The notes under the pieces: model-generated
Databases searched by the model: none
What the model saw: only the letters and a program-made list of their open reading frames with translations
What the model was told of the DNA's origin: nothing
Part shown: positions 53,920-63,362 of the stretch, piece by piece
Layout of the letters: each line of letters starts with the position of its first letter
How positions within the stretch are numbered: the first letter of the stretch is position 1
Assembly: GCF_004122735.1 (NCBI RefSeq)
Contig: NZ_SDIF01000009.1
Location: forward strand, 55,925 to 119,924
Length of the DNA: 64,000 nucleotides
Direction: 5' to 3'
Origin: Streptomyces sioyaensis
GTDB taxonomy: Bacteria > Actinomycetota > Actinomycetes > Streptomycetales > Streptomycetaceae
Position numbers and translations under genes: made by a program

Positions 53920-55851
53920 CTACGGCGTTCGGGGCCGTCCGTGCGCGGCCGTCGCCGCCTCCGCCCCGGATGCGCCGTCGGCCGGCCGGAGCATCTGGCC
54001 GGAGGCCAGCGCACGGTACGAGGGGCTGGTGGTCAGCAGTTCCTGGTGGGAGCCGGCGGCGACGGTGCGGCCTTCCTCCAGCACGATGATGCGGTCGGCG
54101 TGCTGGACGGTGGAGAGGCGGTGCGCGATCACCAGGAGGGCGCACTCCTGCGCGGCTTCCTTCATGAGCGTGGTGAGCGCGGTCTCGTTGATGGCATCGA
54201 GGTGGGAGGTCGGTTCGTCGAGGAGGAGAAGTGCGGGCCGGGCGAGGAGGGCGCGGGCCAGGGCGACCCGCTGCCGTTCGCCGGCCGACAGGGTGTTGCC
54301 GCGTTCGCCGAGTACGCCGGACAGGCCCCCGGGCAGTCGTCGGACCACCCCGTCGAGCCGGGCGAGTTCGACGACCCGCCGGACCTCGGCATCACCGGCG
54401 TCGGGTGCCGCGTAGGCAATGTTGTCCCGGAGCGAGCCATGGACGACATGCGTGTTCTGGTCGACGACGGCGATGCGTGCCCGGCATGCGCCGCGGCTCA
54501 GCTCGGCTGCGGGACGACCGTCGAACAGCAGCCTTCCGGAGCCCGGTTCGTAGAACCTCGCCACCAGCGCGAAGATCGTGCTCTTGCCTGCGCCCGACCG
54601 TCCGACGAGGGCGACCTGCCCGTGGTGGGGGACGGCGAACGAGACACCGTTGAGCACCGGCCGGTCCGGCACGTACCCGAAATGGACGTCTTGCAGAGCC
54701 AGGGCCGGCGTCTCGCCCCTCCCCCTCCGCTCAACCCGCCGGGCCACCACACGGTCGACACACCCGCCCGTGGCGATCCGCTCCACGGACTCCACGGACT
54801 CCACGGACTCCACGGGCCTCTCGTCCAGGAACTCCACGGACTCTGCGGTCTCCTCGGTCTCCTCGGGCTCCGCCGGCAGGGCCAGCGCCTGCGCGATCCG
54901 CTGGTACGCGCCCATGCCGCGCTGCATCAGCCCGACCGCCCGGAAGACCGACGACAACGGCAGCACCAGGTAGGAGGCGTACAGCAGAAAGGCGACCAGG
55001 TCGCCGAGGGAGTTGGCGTGTCCGTTGACCCGCAGCCCGCCGATGACCAGGACGAGCAGGAAGGAGCCCTGGACGGCGAGTTCGACGGCGGGGCTCATCA
55101 CCGAGGCGAGTTTCGCGGTCCGTACGCCGGCGTCGTACGCCGCGTCGACCCGCGTGCCGATGCGCGCCGCCTCGCGCTCCTCGGCGCGGTGCACCCGGAC
55201 CATCGGCAAGGCGCCCAGCGCGCGCTCCAGTTCGGCGGCGACGGCGCCGACGGAGCCTTGCATGCGTGCGGAGGCGGCCCGGATGCCTTTGAGCAGGGAG
55301 GCCACGACCACGGCGGCGGTGGCCACGGTCAGGGCGACCAGAAGCAGCAGCAGCGGATCGATCCACGCCATCAGGACGACCGCCCCGGCGGCGGCGAGGG
55401 CGCCGGTCACCAGGTCGACCAGCGCCTGGGACACGACGTCCCTGAGCAGGGTGGTGTCGGTGGTCACGCGGGAGATCAGGTCGCCGGTGCGGTGCCGGTG
55501 GTACTGGTGCATTTCCAGCCGCAGCAGGCGCGCGATGAGGCCGTGACGCAGTCCCCGTACGACGCCTTCGCCCATGCGTTCCAGGACGAAGCGCCCCACC
55601 GCGCCGGTCGCCGCCTCGGTGACGAACAGCGTGGCCAGGAGCGCGAGCAGCGGCCAGAAGGCCCGTCCGTGTCCGCTGGCGTCGACGATGTTCCTGGCGA
55701 CGAGCGGCTGGGCCAGTCCGAGGGCGGAGCCGGCCAGGGTGAGCACGGTGGCGACGACGACGGAGGCCCGGTGCCCGGTGGTGAGCCGGTACATGGTGGC
55801 GACCGCACCCCATGTCGAACGGTCCGGTGTCTTCTCGGCGGCCGCGGTCAT
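53920..55851 (-). CDS. Lasso peptide exporter (ABC transporter, D protein)
   Basis: A 643-residue fused ABC exporter with about six membrane helices (residues 25-320) and an ATPase domain with GRSGAGKST, LSAGERQR, LLLLDEPTSHLD and VIAHRLS. The linker between the two has an unusual Glu/Val/Ser-rich insertion (EETEETAESVEF, then VESVESVESVE) encoded by 9-bp tandem repeats. ATG 55851 overlaps the B2 stop. As the D protein of the lasso operon it exports the mature peptide and gives immunity. Confidence 0.93.
   Translation of the reverse strand: MTAAAEKTPDRSTWGAVATMYRLTTGHRASVVVATVLTLAGSALGLAQPLVARNIVDASGHGRAFWPLLALLATLFVTEAATGAVGRFVLERMGEGVVRGLRHGLIARLLRLEMHQYHRHRTGDLISRVTTDTTLLRDVVSQALVDLVTGALAAAGAVVLMAWIDPLLLLLVALTVATAAVVVASLLKGIRAASARMQGSVGAVAAELERALGALPMVRVHRAEEREAARIGTRVDAAYDAGVRTAKLASVMSPAVELAVQGSFLLVLVIGGLRVNGHANSLGDLVAFLLYASYLVLPLSSVFRAVGLMQRGMGAYQRIAQALALPAEPEETEETAESVEFLDERPVESVESVESVERIATGGCVDRVVARRVERRGRGETPALALQDVHFGYVPDRPVLNGVSFAVPHHGQVALVGRSGAGKSTIFALVARFYEPGSGRLLFDGRPAAELSRGACRARIAVVDQNTHVVHGSLRDNIAYAAPDAGDAEVRRVVELARLDGVVRRLPGGLSGVLGERGNTLSAGERQRVALARALLARPALLLLDEPTSHLDAINETALTTLMKEAAQECALLVIAHRLSTVQHADRIIVLEEGRTVAAGSHQELLTTSPSYRALASGQMLRPADGASGAEAATAAHGRPRTP
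54781..54816 (-). repeat. 9-bp tandem repeat x4 in the exporter linker
   Basis: Four copies of CTCCACGGA (plus-strand reading; the last ends GGG) encode repeated Val-Glu-Ser in the linker ahead of the ATPase domain. The unit keeps frame, so copy number could vary without harm. Confidence 0.85.
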
Positions 55852-56282
55852 CGGGTGGGCCGGCTGACGGGTGCCACGGCGATGAGCGGGGTGAAGTAGT
55901 CGTCCGGCACCCCTTCGTCCACCGGGCGGGCGTCGACCTCGATCCAGGCGTGCGCCGTGAAGGGAGGCACCACCCGCACCCCGGTGCACCAGGTCGGCCA
56001 GCTGCCGCCCAGCCGGCACAGCAGCGCGGCCCCCAGGGAGCGGGGCAGACAGCCGCGCGGCCCGGCGCAGCGCAGGCTGACCGCGCACATCGCGTCCCGG
56101 GCGTTCTTGGCCTGGCCGGCGGAGGCCGGCGCGGCTCCGCGGCGTACGAGACCGAGGACGGCGCGGACGCGGTGCGGGGGCAGGAAGGACAGCGCGACGG
56201 CGGGGAGGAGGACGAGTCGGGCGGCCAGCCGCCGGGTGAAGGGGACTCCGGTGGGCCGCTCCAGTGCGCTCGGTGTCGTCAT
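55848..56282 (-). CDS. Lasso peptide B2 leader peptidase
   Basis: A 144-residue transglutaminase-like protein with the cysteine in GPRGCLPRSLGAALL and the His in TAHAWIEVDARPVDE, the usual Cys-His-Asp triad of lasso B2 proteases. It cleaves the leader from the precursor once B1 has presented it. Its ATG overlaps the B1 stop and its stop overlaps the exporter start. Confidence 0.92.
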   Translation of the reverse strand: MTTPSALERPTGVPFTRRLAARLVLLPAVALSFLPPHRVRAVLGLVRRGAAPASAGQAKNARDAMCAVSLRCAGPRGCLPRSLGAALLCRLGGSWPTWCTGVRVVPPFTAHAWIEVDARPVDEGVPDDYFTPLIAVAPVSRPTR

Positions 56283-56533
56283 GCGGCCAGCCCCGACGCG
56301 CGCAGCTCCTCGACCAGGGTCGCGACGTCCTGCTCGGCGCGCGTGCGGTCGATGCCGAACTCGGCGAGGAGCGCGTCGGCCGCCGCTGTTTCGTCGCCGC
56401 CCGCCAGCAGGGTGGTGACGATCAGGCTGGCGGTGGGGTTCAGCTCCCAGTACTGGCCGCTGCGTTCGTCCAGCAGGACCGTGCCGTAGTCGGTCGCCGC
56501 CGTGGAGACCTTGTCGCCGAACCGCAATGCCAT
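56279..56533 (-). CDS. Lasso peptide B1 protein (RRE, PqqD-like)
   Basis: An 84-residue PqqD-fold recognition element with TDYGTVLLDERSGQYWELNPTASLIVTTLL (in parts), typical of stand-alone B1 proteins. It binds the YxxPxL motif of the leader. Start at ATG 56533, 36 bases after the cyclase stop. Confidence 0.92.
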   Translation of the reverse strand: MALRFGDKVSTAATDYGTVLLDERSGQYWELNPTASLIVTTLLAGGDETAAADALLAEFGIDRTRAEQDVATLVEELRASGLAA

Positions 56534-56569
56534 GAGGGCTACCTTTCGTTGGGGCGTGCAGCGAAGTGC

Positions 56570-58427
56570 CTAGCGGGCGGTGCGGGCCTTGTCCCGCGCG
56601 GGGCGGGAGAGGCTGCGCAGCCACACTTCGCCGGCGATGGTCGAGTAGAGGATCGCGTCGCGCAGTCCGGGGGTGGCGGGCCGCTGGGCCAGCCGGCGCA
56701 GGGCCTCGCCGTCCACCAGGCCGAGCCGTTCAAGCCGTGAGTCCTCCCAGAGCGCCAACAGGTCACCGCGGTGCTCGCGCAGTCCGTTGGACGCGTCCAT
56801 GGACGCCGCGGCCTTGTTGGTACGCCCCAGACACGACTCCGGCACGATGCCGCGCATGGCCGTGGTGAGCAGGGGCTTGTACCGCCAGGGCGTCACGCGC
56901 TCGCTCGGGCGGACCGCCAGGCACGCCTCGATCACCCGGTCGTCGAAGAACGGCGACGCCATCGGCACCCCGGCCCTGGCCGCCATCCGGTCCCACTGCC
57001 GGATGATGCGCGTACAGGAGCGGATCTGCTCCAGATCGGTGTGCAGGCCCCGGTCGGGATGCAGCGGTACGGCGGTCTCGGCCGCCGTACGAAGCGCCCG
57101 CCCGGCCAGCCGTTCGGCCTCGGGGGTGACCCAGTCGAACAGCCGCGGTGCCATGCCCCAGCCCAGCCCGCTGCTGACGGACGCGGGCAGCGGACCGCGC
57201 AGGCCGCGGGCGGCGTCCGCCAGCCATGTCCCGTACGGCCGGGAGTCGGCCAGCGCCCGGGCCATACCGCCGAGCGGCCACTGCCACAGCGCCCGGAACC
57301 CACGAAGCTGCCGCACGGCGAACAACGGGCGCCTGCGCAACAGGCGGTGGTAATACGCCTCGGAGCACCACGCCACGTGGTCACCGCCGATACCGGTCAG
57401 ATGCAGCCGGCTGCCGCGTTGGGCCAGGCCCGGCAGGTGGTGCAGGACCCGTGAGCGGTCCATGACGCCGATGGTCGGCTCGTCCAGCAGGTCGTCGATG
57501 CCGAGGAGATCGTTGTAGACCAGCGGTGAATCGTCGGCGTTCCACACCACGTGCTCGACCTGCGGCAGGCACTCGGCGGCCTGCGAGGCCCAGTACAGGT
57601 CGGTGTCCGCGGGATCGCGCCCCGGCCAGGTACTGGCCACCACCTTGGCGGGCGAGCGAGCGGCCAGAAACGTGATGGAGGTGGAGTCCAGCCCGCCGGA
57701 CAGATCGCAACTGACCACGCCGCCCTGCCGCGTCCGGGCATCGACGGCCGCGGTGAGTGCGGCCCGGACGAGGGGGGCTCCGTCGGCGAGCGACCGGGTC
57801 GGCTCCGGCGGCGTCCACCAGCGCGAGTGCCGTACGGACCGGCCGTCCGCCGAGACGATCAGCGCGTCCTGCGGGGGCACGGAGGTGACCTCCCGCCACA
57901 GCGGCGCTTCGAGCAACGGGGTGGGGAACCGGCCACAGCAGCCTGACCGCCACTTGTTCCTCGTCCGGTTCGGCGCCCAGCGCGTGGGCGAGCACATCGG
58001 CGCTGGTGGCCGCCACCCGCACACCGCCGACGAGCGCGTGGAACACCAGCCGCAGACCGGACGCGGTGCCCTGCATCCGGATCCGCCCGTCACGTGCGGC
58101 CACAAGATGGAAGCTGCCGGGCAGGCCGCGTGCCCAGGCGTCGAGTTCGGAGAGATCCCTCAACCGGCCTATCCGGCGCTCCAGTTCGGAGGCGTCGACC
58201 GGACAGCAGCCGACGAGGGCGAGGGCGTCCGTGCCGACGCGAGCGGTCACGATGTCCTCGTCGTGCCAGTGGCCCACCAGCCAGGGACGGCCGGAGGCAT
58301 ACGTCAGGGTCCGGGTTTCCGGGCGGGCGAAGCAGCGGGCCACGGCGGCCGCGTCCGCACGGTCGGGAAAGACCGCGAAGTGCGCGTCGCCGGGGCCCGT
58401 GCCCGCACCTGGGTGCGTTTCAGTCAT
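56570..58427 (-). CDS. Lasso cyclase (asparagine-synthetase-like C protein) with apparent frameshift
   Basis: Read as one protein of about 618 residues. The N-terminal glutaminase-like domain starts at ATG 58427 (FAVFPDRADAAAVARCF, LVGHWHDEDIV), and the C-terminal ATP-pyrophosphatase domain has CDLSGGLDSTSITFLA. The two lie in different frames. Homology runs through LLWPVPHP in the first and continues as LLEAPLWREV in the second, so a +1 shift is needed near the G4-T-G4 run at about 57918-57926. It may be a sequencing error, a recent mutation or a slippery site. The enzyme makes the Leu1-Asp8 macrolactam of the lasso peptide. The second frame alone cannot be complete. Confidence 0.85.
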
Positions 58428-58454
58428 GGCTTCGGATCAGCGAGCCGTCGACCG

Positions 58455-58565
58455 TCAGTTCTTGCTCAGGATCAGCCGGTCGTTTCCGGAGCTGTTCAGG
58501 AGCCCGGTCTTCTTCCGGAATGAACCCAGTCGGACGAGCGTCGGCGCTTCGTAGGCCTTCTTCAT
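58455..58565 (-). CDS. Citrulassin-family lasso peptide precursor
   Basis: A 36-residue precursor from ATG 58565, seven bases after AAGGAG. The leader contains the B1-recognition motif YEAPTL and ends in KKTG with Thr at -2. The core is LLNSSGNDRLILSKN, 15 residues. A ring from Leu1 to Asp8 is expected. As I recall it, the citrulassin A core is LLGLAGNDRLVLSKN; GNDRL and LSKN are shared, so this is a close variant. In citrulassins Arg9 can be converted to citrulline by a peptidylarginine deiminase encoded elsewhere; none is in this window. The operon order A-C-B1-B2-D is normal for the family. Confidence 0.93.
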   Translation of the reverse strand: MKKAYEAPTLVRLGSFRKKTGLLNSSGNDRLILSKN

Positions 58566-59001
58566 TTCCGTCTCCTTCGATGCGGATTCCGCCACCCTCC
58601 CCAGCCCGGCCACGAGCCGGCCGTCCGGCTCATGAACAGCTGTGCCCGGATTCATCGGAACCCGGAACAGGAGCTGCGGCGCGCCATCGAAGCTAGTTGC
58701 AGCCCAGCAGCCTCACGCAACAGAAGAACCCCAAATCGGATTGTATGAATTACCGTGCGACCCGTGATCGAAATACATCGATAGAAACGCGCCACCGAAT
58801 CGGCAATCGCAGAGCCTGCGTTCGAGCTCCGCTCAGAAAAAACCTTTGGACCTGTGCGTACGTGTCCGCCGCCTTACCCGGCGCACGAGGGCGCAGGAAT
58901 GCGGAGCGGTAGCCTCCGGGTAGCGCCCGGCTTCGCTCCTCGCACAACCATTCCGCAGCCTTTCGCGCCGGGCGACGACGAATGCAGCATGACGCCCTCG
59001 G
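58566..59001. promoter_or_regulatory. Upstream region of the lasso operon
   Basis: 436 bases without a supported gene. The part from about 58700 to 58860 is clearly AT-richer than the rest of the window (CCCCAAATCGGATTGTATGAATTACC, in pieces) and should carry the minus-strand lasso promoter. The remainder (58870-59001) is the 3' flank of the epimerase gene. Confidence 0.55.
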
Positions 59002-60024
59002 TCAGGTCCGAAGTACGAACCCGGTGCCGAGGGTGTCTGCGGGATCGAGCTCGAAGCGGTGTTCTCCGGTCCGGTAGGCCGTGCCCGTGACCTCTGGAAC
59101 CACAGCGGGGTGGCCGTCGGCGGTCAGCTCTTCGACGATCCGGGCGTGGAAGCGGGTACCGACGATGGAGTCGTGAATGAGGGTCTGACCCGGCTTGAGC
59201 CGGCCGGTCGCCGCGAGGGCGGCGAGGCGTGAGCAGGTGCCGGAGCCGCACGGAGAGCGGTCGACCTGGCCGTCGGCGAAGACGGCGACGTTGCGCTGGT
59301 GCGGATTGCCGTCCTCATCGGTGCCGAGGTCGTCGAACAGGATCGTTCCGTAGATGCCGCTGAGACGGTCATCGACGGGATGGCGGGCGTGTTCGGTCCC
59401 GTTCAGCGCCCATTTCACCTCGCGTCCGATGGCGAGGAGAGCAGAGTAGTGCTCGGGCGTGACGCTCAGGCCCACGTCCGCGGCCTTCAGGTGCGCGTAG
59501 AGGGCGCCCCCGTAGCCGATGTCGACGATGACGCCCCCGCGCGAGGTCTCGACGGTGACGTGTTGGCCGAGTCGGTAGCTGGGGACGTTGACGAAGTCGA
59601 CGCCGGTGATCTGCTCGTCGGTCGCGTGCACGCGCATCGTGACGCGGCCCGAGGGGACGTCGACGACGACGGTGGTGGTGCCGGAGGCGTCACGGTCGAC
59701 GCGGCCGGTCTGTACTGCCCAGACAGCGAGGGCGATGCTGCCGTGCCCGCACGCGGTCGAGAAGCCGTCCTTGTGCCAGAACAGCACACCGAAGTGGGCG
59801 CCTGCGTCGTCGGGTGGGGTGATGAACCCGCCGTACATGTCCGCGTGCCCGCGGGGCTCGCAGCACAGTAGCTTGCGCAGGTTGTCCACCTCAGGGGTGG
59901 TGAGGGCGAACATGCGGCGGTCGGCGACGGTGGTTCCTTCGATGGCGACCGGAGGCTCGGGGACGATACGGAACGGTTCACCGCCGGTGTGGTAGTCGGT
60001 GGTGGCAATCTGATGGATGTTCAT
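59002..60024 (-). CDS. Proline racemase / 4-hydroxyproline 2-epimerase family enzyme
   Basis: A 340-residue protein with both catalytic cysteines: the first in STACGHGSIA and the second in DRSPCGSGTCSR. Two cysteines point to a racemase or epimerase rather than trans-3-hydroxyproline dehydratase, which has Thr at the first site. The most likely role is 4-hydroxyproline 2-epimerisation for catabolism. ATG 60024 follows AAAGGA. No hydroxyproline catabolic partners are visible, so substrate is uncertain. Confidence 0.88.
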   Translation of the reverse strand: MNIHQIATTDYHTGGEPFRIVPEPPVAIEGTTVADRRMFALTTPEVDNLRKLLCCEPRGHADMYGGFITPPDDAGAHFGVLFWHKDGFSTACGHGSIALAVWAVQTGRVDRDASGTTTVVVDVPSGRVTMRVHATDEQITGVDFVNVPSYRLGQHVTVETSRGGVIVDIGYGGALYAHLKAADVGLSVTPEHYSALLAIGREVKWALNGTEHARHPVDDRLSGIYGTILFDDLGTDEDGNPHQRNVAVFADGQVDRSPCGSGTCSRLAALAATGRLKPGQTLIHDSIVGTRFHARIVEELTADGHPAVVPEVTGTAYRTGEHRFELDPADTLGTGFVLRT

Positions 60025-60119
60025 GAGGTCCTTTCCCTGCACTCAATCCGGGAACCGCTCCGGCGCCCCCCGATCCAGCGGCAGCCGACAGGAGTTCACC
60101 GGGATGCCTCACAGGCCGT

Positions 60120-61004
60120 TCACATAGCGGAGCTGAGCGCTTGCTTCCGCAGGTCGGCCAGCTTGGCCGCCTGCCGGCGGGTCGATGCGGGCAAGGCCGC
60201 CTCGACACGTTTCTGGGCGGTGCGCACGGCCTCGGCGAGATCGCTCTGCCGCTGGCAGGCGGCGTCCCGCTCGGCGAGCTGGAGTTCGCGGCGGCCGACG
60301 GCCTGAAGGGCGACACGGTTGCTTCCGGCCTTGTTCGCGGCATTCTGGATGGTGCCGCGCGCATCTTGCAGGGTCGTGAACGACTCCCCCTTGGCGCGCA
60401 GGCAGTCGGCCCACGCTTGCTGCGCGCTGCGGAACCCCGGGTCGGTAAGGACCCGGTTGATCACCCGTGCGGTCAGCCCCGCGATGGTGAGCTCGGCCTG
60501 CTCCCATTCACTGCCGTACAGCGTCCGCCGTCCCAAGTAGACGCAGCCATCCGTGTTGATGAGCAGGTCGGGGCTGTCCGGTGCGCTGAGCGTGCGCTCA
60601 TGCTTGCTGGTTCCCGTCAGCGCGTTGCGCCAGGCGGCGCGGCGCCTGGCGTCCAACCGGGTGAGCAGCTGCGAGTTGGGGTCGTCGGGCAGCCCGGCCA
60701 GGAGGTCGGCGGTGAGGCCGTACCCTTCCCGTGCAGCCTGCGCCTCGGTCAGCAATCCGTACGGGTTCTCCGCCACCATGCGACCGGCGGGGACCTCACG
60801 GTAGGAGAAGCCCCGCTGCCGCATGCAGGCGGTGACGGCCCGCTCCTCCAACTCGTGTAGGGACTTCGCCTGTTCCGTGGAAGCCACGGCCACCCCGTCG
60901 AACGGCGCGGGCAGCGGCTCGTCGCCCCGGTGGGCGGGTGCTCCCGAGCACCCGCCCACCGCCAGCAGGCACAGAGCGGTCACGGCCGCTGGTTGGGCAC
61001 GCAT
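60120..61004 (-). CDS. Lipoprotein of unknown function
   Basis: A 294-residue product with a short signal peptide and lipobox (LLAVGGCSG), then a mostly helical, charged body with scattered cysteines (TACMRQRGFSYREV, WADCLRAKGESF). The pattern of a Cys-Met-x-x-x-Gly-Phe motif followed by CLRAKG is seen in a family of Streptomyces lipoproteins. Function unknown. It starts 4 bases after the stop of the gene upstream of it on the same strand. Confidence 0.8.
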   Translation of the reverse strand: MRAQPAAVTALCLLAVGGCSGAPAHRGDEPLPAPFDGVAVASTEQAKSLHELEERAVTACMRQRGFSYREVPAGRMVAENPYGLLTEAQAAREGYGLTADLLAGLPDDPNSQLLTRLDARRRAAWRNALTGTSKHERTLSAPDSPDLLINTDGCVYLGRRTLYGSEWEQAELTIAGLTARVINRVLTDPGFRSAQQAWADCLRAKGESFTTLQDARGTIQNAANKAGSNRVALQAVGRRELQLAERDAACQRQSDLAEAVRTAQKRVEAALPASTRRQAAKLADLRKQALSSAM

Positions 61005-61008
61005 GCCA

Positions 61009-61368
61009 TTAACACCAGTGGTTGGAGGCGATGTTCTTGTACCAGGGGGTGCCGGAGAGATTGCCGATGCCGTAGCCGCGCGGTATGGGCTGAGGGCTGC
61101 CGGATCTGCTGAGGCCGCTGTAAATGGTCACGGTGCACTGGGTGCCGGAGTTGGACACCGACACCGCGTTGTTGAACTTGTTGTACTGGAGCAGGTTGTC
61201 GTTGTTTCCGTACACCGTGCCCGGGTCGCCGGCGTAGTTCGCGGACAGGTACGCACAGAGCGCACCCGAGGGACACGGATCGGCGGTGGCCGTCGTGGCC
61301 GATCCTATGGCCAGGCCCATGGCGACTGCTGCGATCGCGGCTCCGTTCGCCATCAGCTTCTTGAGCAT
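61009..61368 (-). CDS. Secreted peptidase-inhibitor-like protein (family I36)
   Basis: A 119-residue protein with a Sec signal peptide (MLKKLMANGAAIAAVAMGLA, cleavage near ATADP). The mature domain begins CPSGALCAYLSANYAG and contains NNDNLLQYNKFNNAVSV, matching the I36 (SMI-like) beta-gamma-crystallin-type secreted inhibitors of Streptomyces. ATG 61368 follows GGGAGG. Its own peptidase target is unknown. Confidence 0.85.
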   Translation of the reverse strand: MLKKLMANGAAIAAVAMGLAIGSATTATADPCPSGALCAYLSANYAGDPGTVYGNNDNLLQYNKFNNAVSVSNSGTQCTVTIYSGLSRSGSPQPIPRGYGIGNLSGTPWYKNIASNHWC

Positions 61369-61539
61369 GTCTATCCTCCCGTTCTTCACCGGGCCTTTGG
61401 CCCGGGCCAGCGGTCAGAACAGAGCAATCATGCATAAAGCGGTTGGCATGTAGCAGTCAAAAACCGGTCGTATCGCTCAGCAGAACCGGGCAACGGCCAC
61501 GCCTGAGTGCATCACGGGACCTCGTCTCGCGACGGTTGC

Positions 61540-62697
61540 TCAGAGCCAGTCCCGCCGCTTGAAGATGACGTACAAACTGACGCATACGATCGCCATCAGG
61601 ACGATGGCGAAGGGGTACCCGAACGCCCAGTGCAGTTCCGGCATGGACCGGAAGTTCATGCCGTAGATCGTGCCGACGAGAGTCGGCGCGAAGAGAATGG
61701 CGGCCCAGGCCGAGATCTTTTTGATTTCCTCGTTCTGTTCGAAGCCGGCCTCGGCCAGCGCCCGCATTTCCGCGTTCTGCTGCTGGTTCACCAGGGTCGC
61801 GTTGACGGTGAGGATGTCCTGCAGCGCCTGGCGGAAGCCGTCCACGCGCTCGGTGGTGTGCAGGGCATGGTCGGCCACATCGCGCAGATAACGGCGCAGT
61901 TCCTCGTCGATGGCGTACTTCTCGAAGCCCGCGGTCAGGTTCTCCAGCATGCCGTTCAGCGGGCGGGTGGCGCGCTGGAACTCCACGACCTCGCGGGAGA
62001 GTTCGTAGATCCGGCGGGAGACCCGGGGATCGCCGCCGAAGACCTCGGTCTCGATCTCGTCGATGTCGTTCTGGACACCGGCGACGACCGGCGCATAGCC
62101 GTCGACGACGGCATCGAGGATGGCGTAGAGGACTGCTTCGGGGCCGCGCTTGAGGAGTTCGGGGGTTTCCTCCATGCGGTGGCGTACGGCCGAGAGGTCG
62201 GGGGCGCCGCCGTGCCGCACGGTGATCACGAAGTCGCGGCCGACGAAGACATGCAGCTCACCGAAGTCGACCTCCTCGGGATCGTCGAGATAGCGCGCGG
62301 CGCGCAGGACGACGAAGAGGGTGCCGCCGTAGCGTTCCAGCTTGGGCCGCTGATGCGCCTCCAGGGCGTCCTCGAGGGCCAGCGGGTGAAGGTCGAACTC
62401 CGAGGCCAGGGTGGTGAGTTCGGCGCGGGTGGGGCGGTGCAGGCCGATCCAGGCGAGGGTGCCGGCCCTGGCGCGCTGCTCCCGGAAGGTGTCGGCGAGC
62501 GTGTCGTGGGTGCTGACGCGGTGTCCGTCGCGGTACAGGGCGGCGTTGATGACGTGGCCGCCGGTTTCGGCCGACGGTTCCGGGGCGTCGGAGTCGTCCG
62601 GGGTGGTGGCGGGCGGGGGGCCGGCGGGTCGCTTCCTCGCGGGTTTGCGCAGGCCACGCAGGCCGCGCGGCCGACGGCCGGCTGGATCGGAGCTCAC
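61540..62697 (-). CDS. corA: CorA-family magnesium/divalent-cation channel
   Basis: About 385 residues. A long cytoplasmic N-terminal domain is followed by two C-terminal helices with the signature YGMNF between them and the basic end FKRRDWL. GTG 62697 is preferred; an upstream ATG at 62778 would add an unlikely hydrophobic stretch. The N-terminal 50 residues are basic and Pro-rich. Forms a homopentameric channel in the inner membrane. Confidence 0.9.
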   Translation of the reverse strand: MSSDPAGRRPRGLRGLRKPARKRPAGPPPATTPDDSDAPEPSAETGGHVINAALYRDGHRVSTHDTLADTFREQRARAGTLAWIGLHRPTRAELTTLASEFDLHPLALEDALEAHQRPKLERYGGTLFVVLRAARYLDDPEEVDFGELHVFVGRDFVITVRHGGAPDLSAVRHRMEETPELLKRGPEAVLYAILDAVVDGYAPVVAGVQNDIDEIETEVFGGDPRVSRRIYELSREVVEFQRATRPLNGMLENLTAGFEKYAIDEELRRYLRDVADHALHTTERVDGFRQALQDILTVNATLVNQQQNAEMRALAEAGFEQNEEIKKISAWAAILFAPTLVGTIYGMNFRSMPELHWAFGYPFAIVLMAIVCVSLYVIFKRRDWL

Positions 62698-62917
62698 GAC
62701 AGAACCGACCTCCGTCACAATGGGGATGAACAGGCACACAGAATCTCGACGCAGGATATCTGTCGCGGATGTCAGCACAGGTCAGGGGCCATGGTGCAGG
62801 ATGGAACGGGACGTGACGCGGTGTGTGTCGCGTCCGCCGAGCTTTGTATGTTTATCTCTAGAATTGTGCGATGCAGATACCGCAGACAGCCAGCGCTCCC
62901 CCGGGTGAGGTGATTCG

Positions 62918-63307
62918 GTGAACGGCCCCGATGCCACCGACGAGCAGTGGGAAGGGCTCGCCGAGGTCGTCCCGCTCCGCAGTAGTAGTGAATGGCCTTC
63001 CTGGCCCGACCACCGGGCCCTCCCCGAGGACGAACCGGCGGAGCAGCTGCGGCGCTTCATCGTCATCCGCGTCCAGACCTTCGCCGACGCCCGTGAGGTC
63101 GCCGAGTACTTGATGGCGCAGATCCCCGTCCTGCTGGATCTCAGTAGTGCCGATACCGATGTCGCCAAGCGCATCCTGGACTTCTCCAGCGGCGTCGTCT
63201 TCGGGCTGGGCAGCGGGATGCACCGCGTCGACACCAATGTCTTTCTGCTGGCACCCGTCGGCACCGAGGTCGAGGAAGAGGCGGCGGGCGCCATCCCCCG
63301 TTCGTAG
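62918..63307 (+). CDS. sepF: SepF-like cell division protein
   Basis: A 129-residue protein with a short N-terminal region and a SepF domain (RFIVIRVQTFADAREVAEYLM in parts, IPVLLDLSSADTDVAKRILDFSSGVVFGLG). SepF links FtsZ to the membrane. Streptomyces has several SepF-like paralogues. This one lies outside the division cluster and lacks the usual N-terminal amphipathic helix, so it is probably one of the accessory copies. GTG 62918 is the likely start. Confidence 0.88.
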   Translation: MNGPDATDEQWEGLAEVVPLRSSSEWPSWPDHRALPEDEPAEQLRRFIVIRVQTFADAREVAEYLMAQIPVLLDLSSADTDVAKRILDFSSGVVFGLGSGMHRVDTNVFLLAPVGTEVEEEAAGAIPRS

Positions 63308-63362
63308 GAAGAGCTGTTGGGCGTAACGGTTTTCCGCTCGGGGTGCTGCGTAACGTCCGCAT

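Noticed and set aside
58455..58565. Lasso core starting at Gly (GLLNSSGND...)
   Set aside because: Thr would then be at -1. Leaders of this family have Thr at -2 followed by Gly, and the citrulassin core starts with Leu-Leu.
58697..58912. Plus-strand 71-codon frame upstream of the lasso precursor
   Set aside because: AT-rich promoter DNA with no ribosome site and no coding bias.
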